Assembly (NCBI GenBank): GCA_023678885.1
Contig: CM042958.1
Location: 10,534,852-10,598,851, forward strand
DNA: 64,000 bases
Direction of reading: 5' to 3'
Source of the DNA: Pogostemon cablin
Lineage: Eukaryota; Streptophyta; Magnoliopsida; Lamiales; Lamiaceae
Below, piece after piece: positions 58,371-64,000 of the stretch. The notes beneath the pieces are model-generated. The model ran no database searches. It was not told where the DNA came from and saw only the letters and a list, made by a program, of their open reading frames with translations. Both the position numbers and the translations under genes were made by a program. The first letter of the stretch is position 1; every line of letters begins with the position of its first letter.

Positions 58371-59447
58371 TATTGATTATTTAGTTTTATCATTAAAATA
58401 AAATAAAGGAAGGAGTTGAAGATATAAAATAAAGGAAGGAGTTGAAGATAGATGGAAATGGAAGAGGTTTAAGTTCAAACCGATTGTTCAGTCATATAGA
58501 GTCCTCTGAATCGTTTACCTACAAAAATTAATTTGAATAGGGGGAATATTTAAAGTGAGTTATGTAATGAAAATAATAAAACTACAAGAAATTACTTATA
58601 ATATATGAATTTGAATTGGTTTGAGATTTTTGCTCCATGGATAGAATGTCATTAATGTAAATTTTTACTTACCAAAAAAAATAATAAAATTGATTGATTT
58701 GTTTCCTGTGTATTGTTTAGGAATTCAAAAGGAAATGACCCCATTCCCAACATTAATCACGCCAAAAAAACGCGTTTTGTTGTATGATACTGGAGTGTCG
58801 AGTTGCGTCACCGGAGCCATTCATTTTCTATAGTATTATTTTACACTTACTCTATTTCAAAATATATTTCACACTGTACTTTTAGAATGATTTATGGCTT
58901 TAATTAAATTATTAATTTTAAATTGTTAAATATATATATATAACCGACTAATTTCAGAAATATTAATTACTAATAGAAGAAAAATGTAAAGCACCTATCT
59001 ACTATTTAAAATATTAATTACTATTTTTAAAAAATGGAACCCTTAATTATTGGGATGAGACATGATTATACGACACATTAGTACAGTAAGCTTATATATG
59101 TATTCGCTATCCACTTAATTCCTATGATGATAAATGGTTGTTTTTTTTTTAAATTAACATATATTATTGTGAAATTTTAATTATTTATTAAGATAAGTAG
59201 TAATATATCATGTAATAAATTATAATTTATTATTAAAATTATATGAATTTTCGTAAGAAAAAAAGACGGTAATTCGCAGTTTCCATTGCATTAAAAAACA
59301 TAAAAACAACATGCTCTTGTATGATTGGTTCTTAGAATAATAATTTTCCAACGAAAGTTTTCATATCCAATTAACAGATCACACTAATGGACATTTTTCT
59401 TCACAGAAAATATTGCTATTTTTATACGTACAATTCATAAACAATGT

Positions 59448-59448
<1 letters not shown>

Positions 59449-59486
<38 letters not shown>
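59449..59486. repeat. AT microsatellite
   Basis: About 37 bp of uninterrupted AT dinucleotides. Confidence 0.95.
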
Positions 59487-59488
<2 letters not shown>

Positions 59489-59845
59489 ACGTACTTATCC
59501 TTACCCCGGATTAAAAAAATAAAAATTAGGTCATTTTTAACTTGAAATGTGTAGTATTCATTAACAAAATGGGCGGGTCATAGTTCATTTAATTTTTAGT
59601 GTAACATGAACAAAATAATTAAAAATAAGTACCAATTATTTTTATTTAATAAATTGATAGTTGGTCTTTTGTGTCCATGTGCATAAGGTGTATAAGAGTA
59701 TAATATTTTACTTTAAGGGTATGAGATTTTTTTATTAAAAATGTCCATTGAAATATAAATAGTTTTAAATATTTAATTAAATTTTTTTTTCAAGAAATCA
59801 AGAATTTAAATTCTCATAAAGTATAACACTTAGTACTAATTAAAT

Positions 59846-59969
<124 letters not shown>

Positions 59970-60636
59970 TTGGGGTACGGTGTCCATATAGAACTCACAA
60001 GTTTTAAACGCTCTCACCTTCTCATCTAAATACCGTTAAATATTTCTTTTCTTCATTCTTAACATGTTTAACATAAACCCTAAATAAAACAGACAAAGAT
60101 TTCAACCCATCAATTGCAGTTTATTTTGTTTGAGTTCTGGAAATTAATTGCGTCTCCAATCATCTAAAATACAGGTAATTATAAATTTACAGCAACTTTT
60201 TTTTTATGTTGTAACATACTGTGCATAATTGAAGAATGATTGTGCAAAAGCTTAACTAATCATCATTTATTTCTTGTTCCGTATTTATTTATCTCTCATG
60301 TCTAATTGACAATAAATATTTTCTAATCTAATTAAGAGGGAAGTTATGCGGCTGTCCAATAAGTTTTTGAGTTACATTTCGATCACTCACTTCATGTTTA
60401 TCTTACTTAATTGAAGTGGTTCTAGTTTTTCAAACATTGACATATACAAAAATTTATTAGATGTTGATTGAACTACTTTAGTACAAAAGAGCTTTTTGGA
60501 TTCATCATGTTGTGCACAAGATATATAATTCTTTAGCCACAAAAAGATTGAAAAATCTAGAATACAAATTGTATTTTTTATTTTTTATTTTGGTATATTT
60601 AGTACTAAATAGCTTTCTTTTCAATTTTTTCTATAG

Positions 60637-62615
60637 ATGGAAAATGATACTTGTGATACAATACAAGATATTGATTATCATAGTGACTCATTTATTGGTC
60701 CAATAAAATCATTAAGTGAATTGAGGACCATAGAAGGCTCTGATTCTTATACATCAGATAGTGGGGATGAATTTGATTCAACTACTGTTACATATGAACA
60801 AGTATGCTTCAAAGTCGGCCAAAAGTTCTCTTCCATTGATGAATTTTATAATAATGTGAAAACTTATGGTGCATACAACAATTATGAGTTATCTTTTGTG
60901 AGAAAAGATAAGAAAACGTGTAGAGCACGATGTGGAAGTGATTGTCCTTGGCTTATATATTGTTCAAAAGTGGGTCACCTGGAAACTTATGAAGTGAAAA
61001 CATACTATGAAGAGCATAATCGTAAGAAAGGTACAAAAGCCAAGTTCATAGATGCCAAGTTGTTAAGCACCAAGGTGGTTGATGACTTAAAAACGTTTCC
61101 AAATATGACAGGATCAGAGTTGAAAGATCATATTGCAGAGAAGTTTAAAATAAAAGTTAGTAGAGCAAAAGCATATAAAGTTAGAAGTCTTGCCTTTGAA
61201 TCTATGGATGGCAATAATGATGAGCAATACTCAAGATTATGGGATTATCGTGAAGAATTATTAAGAACAAATCCTGGAACTACTTTTCAGATATTGGCTC
61301 CTGGTGTACCTTCTCGATTTGATCGACTTTATATTTGCATAGACGCATGTAAGAAGGGTTTTTTAGCAGGATCTCGACCTCTGATTTCCATCGATGGATG
61401 TTTCTTAAAAGGTTATTATCGAGGTCGACTTTTATCAGCAGTAGCTCAAGATGAAAATAATTGTCTCTTTCTCATAGCATTTGCTATAGTTTCTTCAGAA
61501 ACTAGAGAGACGTGGTCTTGGTTTTTAAATAATTTGTTGGCCGATATTGGGATTGCATCTCCCCGTGGAGAAAAATGGACATTTATATCAGACCAAGGGA
61601 AGATAATAAGCAACTCTAATATCGTTCTTTAATGTTTCTCAATGAGTTCATTCAACAATACTTAACGTTTTTTTATTAACAGGGTCTTTTTTCAGCTTTG
61701 GATGATGTGTATCCTTCCAAGCATCACAGATTATGTGTTTTACACTTGTTCCGTAATTTTAATAAAAGATGGAGGGATAAACATGTTTCAAATCAGTTTT
61801 GGAAAGCAGTAAATGCCTCCACTATTGTGGACTACGAAATTCACATGAACGAGATACAAAGAGCTTGTATTGAAGCCTGGAAGCACTTATCTGATATTGG
61901 AATGGAAAGATGGAGTAAGGCTGGGTTTGAAGCTCATGTCAAGTCAACTGCTGTGTGTAACAACATTGTGGAGTGTTTCAATGGTAAAATACTAAAATAT
62001 CGAGGTGGTGGGATTACTTCTTTATTAGAAAACATATGAGCTCAAACGTTGACAAGGATGTATGAAAATGGAGAAACTATGAGGAAAAAAAGTTGTGAAA
62101 TATGCCCAAACATAATGGACAAGTTAAATGTGTCGATTATGGATAGTAAAGTGTGGAGGGTTGCTCCGTGTGGTGATTGGCAGAAGGTTATTTTTGAGGT
62201 GTCACGCAGGCCTGAGAAGCTTATTGTGAATCTTGACACACACACATGTACTTGTAGAAAATGAGATATATCTGGAATCCCTTGCAAGCATGTTGTTGTT
62301 GCTATAGAAAAGATCAATGGAAAACATAAAAATTATGTTAGTGAATATTTCACAAGGCAGAGATTCTTGAAAACTTATGATCATTGCATATATCCTTTGA
62401 CGGCTTCACATTTTTGGCCAAAAACTGATCATGAAGCTATTATGCCTCCTCTTTATAAAAGATCTGCTAGGAGGCCAAAGAAGCGAAGAGCAAAGGACCC
62501 AATTGAGTCTAGAGATCCCCATAAATCCAAAAGAAAGTATGGACCAACAAAATGTGGAACATGTGGCATTCTTGGTCATAATAAGAGAAGTTGCAAAAAT
62601 AAGAGCCATGAACAG
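60637..62615 (+). pseudogene. MuDR-type (MULE) transposase, inactivated
   Basis: From the ATG at 60637: an acidic N terminus, then the MuDR N-terminal domain (CFKVGQKFSSIDEFYNNVKT ... CRARCGSDCPW), then the MULE catalytic core (PLISIDGCFLKGYYRGRLL, SSETRETWSWFLNNLL, FISDQGK). After an intron ending at 61681 come GLFSALDDVYPSKHHRLCVL and STAVCNNIVECFN. The CCHC/SWIM region (CTCRK, then DISGIPCKHVV) and a zinc knuckle (CGTCGILGHNKRSC) close it. In-frame TGA codons interrupt it at about 62038 (after LLENI) and about 62262 (where SWIM domains have Trp). The expected donor after DQGK reads ATAATAAG instead of GTAATAAG. The elements' terminal repeats were not identified. A dead autonomous-type copy. 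Confidence 0.85.
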
Positions 62616-63285
62616 GTATTACATTTTATTTTTTTAGTATTAGTTATGGAACTTGCATTATTATTTACTAATATTTTCTATAAGAAATATACATTTTTTT
62701 TCTTATTAGGAATAACCTACAAGATTTGCAGTACTTCAAGCGCTTTTGTCATGTGATAGTGAAGATTTTGCAGATCGAGTTGTGATTAAAAGTTTATTTG
62801 AGAAAATTCAAGTCAAGTTATATTTTACTCGAGCAGTATTTTTTGTAGTGATTTAATCTTAATTAGTACTGTGAGAGTTGCAAATTTTATGAATTCCTGA
62901 AAAAGCTTTGGTCGTAGCGTAGAACTCTCTGTTGCACATACTTTTACTTGAATGGTTATAATAATTATGGATTTCTTCCACAATTGATTTATGTCACTAG
63001 TCTGCATGTTGTTGATGAGTAGCTTGATGATTGTGTTTATTAATATTTGTGAGAGGGTATGTTGATTATAATTAAATTGATTGCATTGAATCTGTTTGTA
63101 TAATATTATTTTTTTAATAAGCATTCTGTTGATTTATTGCATTGAAGAACTACATTTAATCTTTTGTCAATTTTGGGAAGCAAAAATAACTCCATGGAAT
63201 GCATTCTGTAATGTACATTTTTATAGAAGAAGAATGTAAGTTGTGATTACATAATAATTTAAAAAATAAAACAAGCTTCTATGTT
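62616..63285. other. Downstream of the transposase, no gene recognised
   Basis: A GTATTAC donor-like sequence follows the last transposase codons, then AT-rich sequence with no recognisable frame. The right terminal repeat of the element is probably here or beyond but was not identified. Confidence 0.45.
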
Positions 63286-63753
63286 CTAAAAATTCAATGT
63301 TGATCTCATCAAGTACAAGCTCCACAGGGTCGTAGACGTGATTCTTGGTACTCTGAATGCTAGCGAAGGAGGAGAAGAGAGATGACATTTGTATATCTCT
63401 AATAGAACTTCGTTAATATGATCAAATAGAAGCTTAGGGTCATAGCAATCAAGAGGCGGAAGCTCCACTTCGTCAAATAAGGATTCATGAAGTAGCTCTT
63501 CGGATGGACACCTAATCTGTGACAGTTGATCCCAAATTTGGAACTAGTGTTACATAGATGCTCCATTTTGCTCCTTCGTTTCTATATCCACATTGATTGA
63601 GAATGTAAGATCTTCATCAACTAGTGTCTGAATGACTAGAAGCAGATAGTTTCTTGTTGAATGTCTGGCCATTAGATGAAATTCATTTCTTTGCATCAGC
63701 TTCCCCAACTTTTCTACCATAGCTATTTTTACATTAACCTGAAAAAATTCCAT
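63286..63753 (-). pseudogene. DUF4378 (TRM/LONGIFOLIA-like) C-terminal fragment
   Basis: On minus, one block (VNVKIAMVEKLGKLMQ ...) ends in a stop near 63550. The next reads EELLHESLFDEVELPPLDCY, then DPKLLFDHINEVLLEIYKCH and SSPPSLAF, the conserved DUF4378 core of plant TRM-type proteins (cell-shape and microtubule-linked). Just after this the frame slips: the continuation VELVLDEINIEF is in a different frame. An internal stop and a frameshift suggest a decayed or transduplicated fragment. It could be the 3' end of a longer gene beyond the window if the breaks are assembly errors. Confidence 0.5.
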
Positions 63754-64000
63754 ATTTAAGATACAATTTTTCTATCTACTATGCATAAACATTTATATAC
63801 ATTTCAAGTATGAATATTACAATTAAGAGAATTATATATATTATTGCTTTTAAAGATCATACAATATGATAATGAACATCTGATATTTCAATGTATTCAT
63901 TCTCCTTACGCCTAAAGAACAATCAACCAAGTGACATTAACAAGCTAGCATTTTGAATATCAAATCAAACATACACATTGCAGATTCGTCGATTTAAAAC
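63754..64000. other. Window edge, nothing recognised
   Basis: AT-rich sequence to the window end. It could contain an intron or upstream sequence of the minus-strand DUF4378 fragment. Confidence 0.4.

Overview
This is a plant nuclear genome window: AT-rich, with spliced genes (GT-AG introns), chloroplast and plant-specific gene families, and dense MITEs and microsatellites. A class II diterpene synthase next to CYP76AH-type and CYP71D-type P450 sequences points to the mint family (Lamiaceae). This is inferred from gene families, not from a species match.

Left third (1-20.7 kb): a diterpenoid locus. An apparently intact ten-exon class II diterpene cyclase (copalyl-diphosphate-synthase type, 786 aa, DVDD motif) runs on + from 2825 to 14025. 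Its 6.6-kb first intron holds a Pack-MULE-like element and a hAT remnant split by a Stowaway MITE; introns 3 and 4 hold further MITEs. Two P450 pseudogenes follow on +: CYP76AH-like (16670-18106) and CYP71D-like (19709-20701). The locus resembles a degraded diterpenoid gene cluster: the cyclase survives and the linked oxidases are broken. The cyclase combines Phe259, Asn321 and His330 at positions that separate gibberellin-type ent-CPS from specialised enzymes, so its product is an open question.

Middle (21-46 kb): mostly housekeeping genes. On - are EMC4 (ER membrane protein complex), an SLC35F/EamA-type ten-TM transporter, MGDG synthase (chloroplast galactolipid synthesis), a VQ-motif protein and SKA2 (kinetochore). 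SKA2 is divergent, across 442 bp, from a + gene encoding only the Brf1 C-terminal TBP-binding region, without the TFIIB-like core. A LINE fragment, a tRNA-derived SINE and a gene-poor 5-kb stretch with three copies of one repeat lie between them.

Right (46.8-64 kb): a PTC52-type Rieske oxygenase of the chloroplast envelope, a frameshifted class III peroxidase pseudogene and an intronless E-class PPR gene, all on +. Then come about 7 kb of gene-free AT-rich sequence with long AT microsatellites, a decayed MuDR-type transposase (60637-62615), and at the edge a minus-strand DUF4378 (TRM-like) fragment.

Exon boundaries were placed by hand from splice signals and continuous reading phase; every gene called intact keeps phase through all its exons. 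Product names rest on recognised family motifs and remembered homologues, not on searches.
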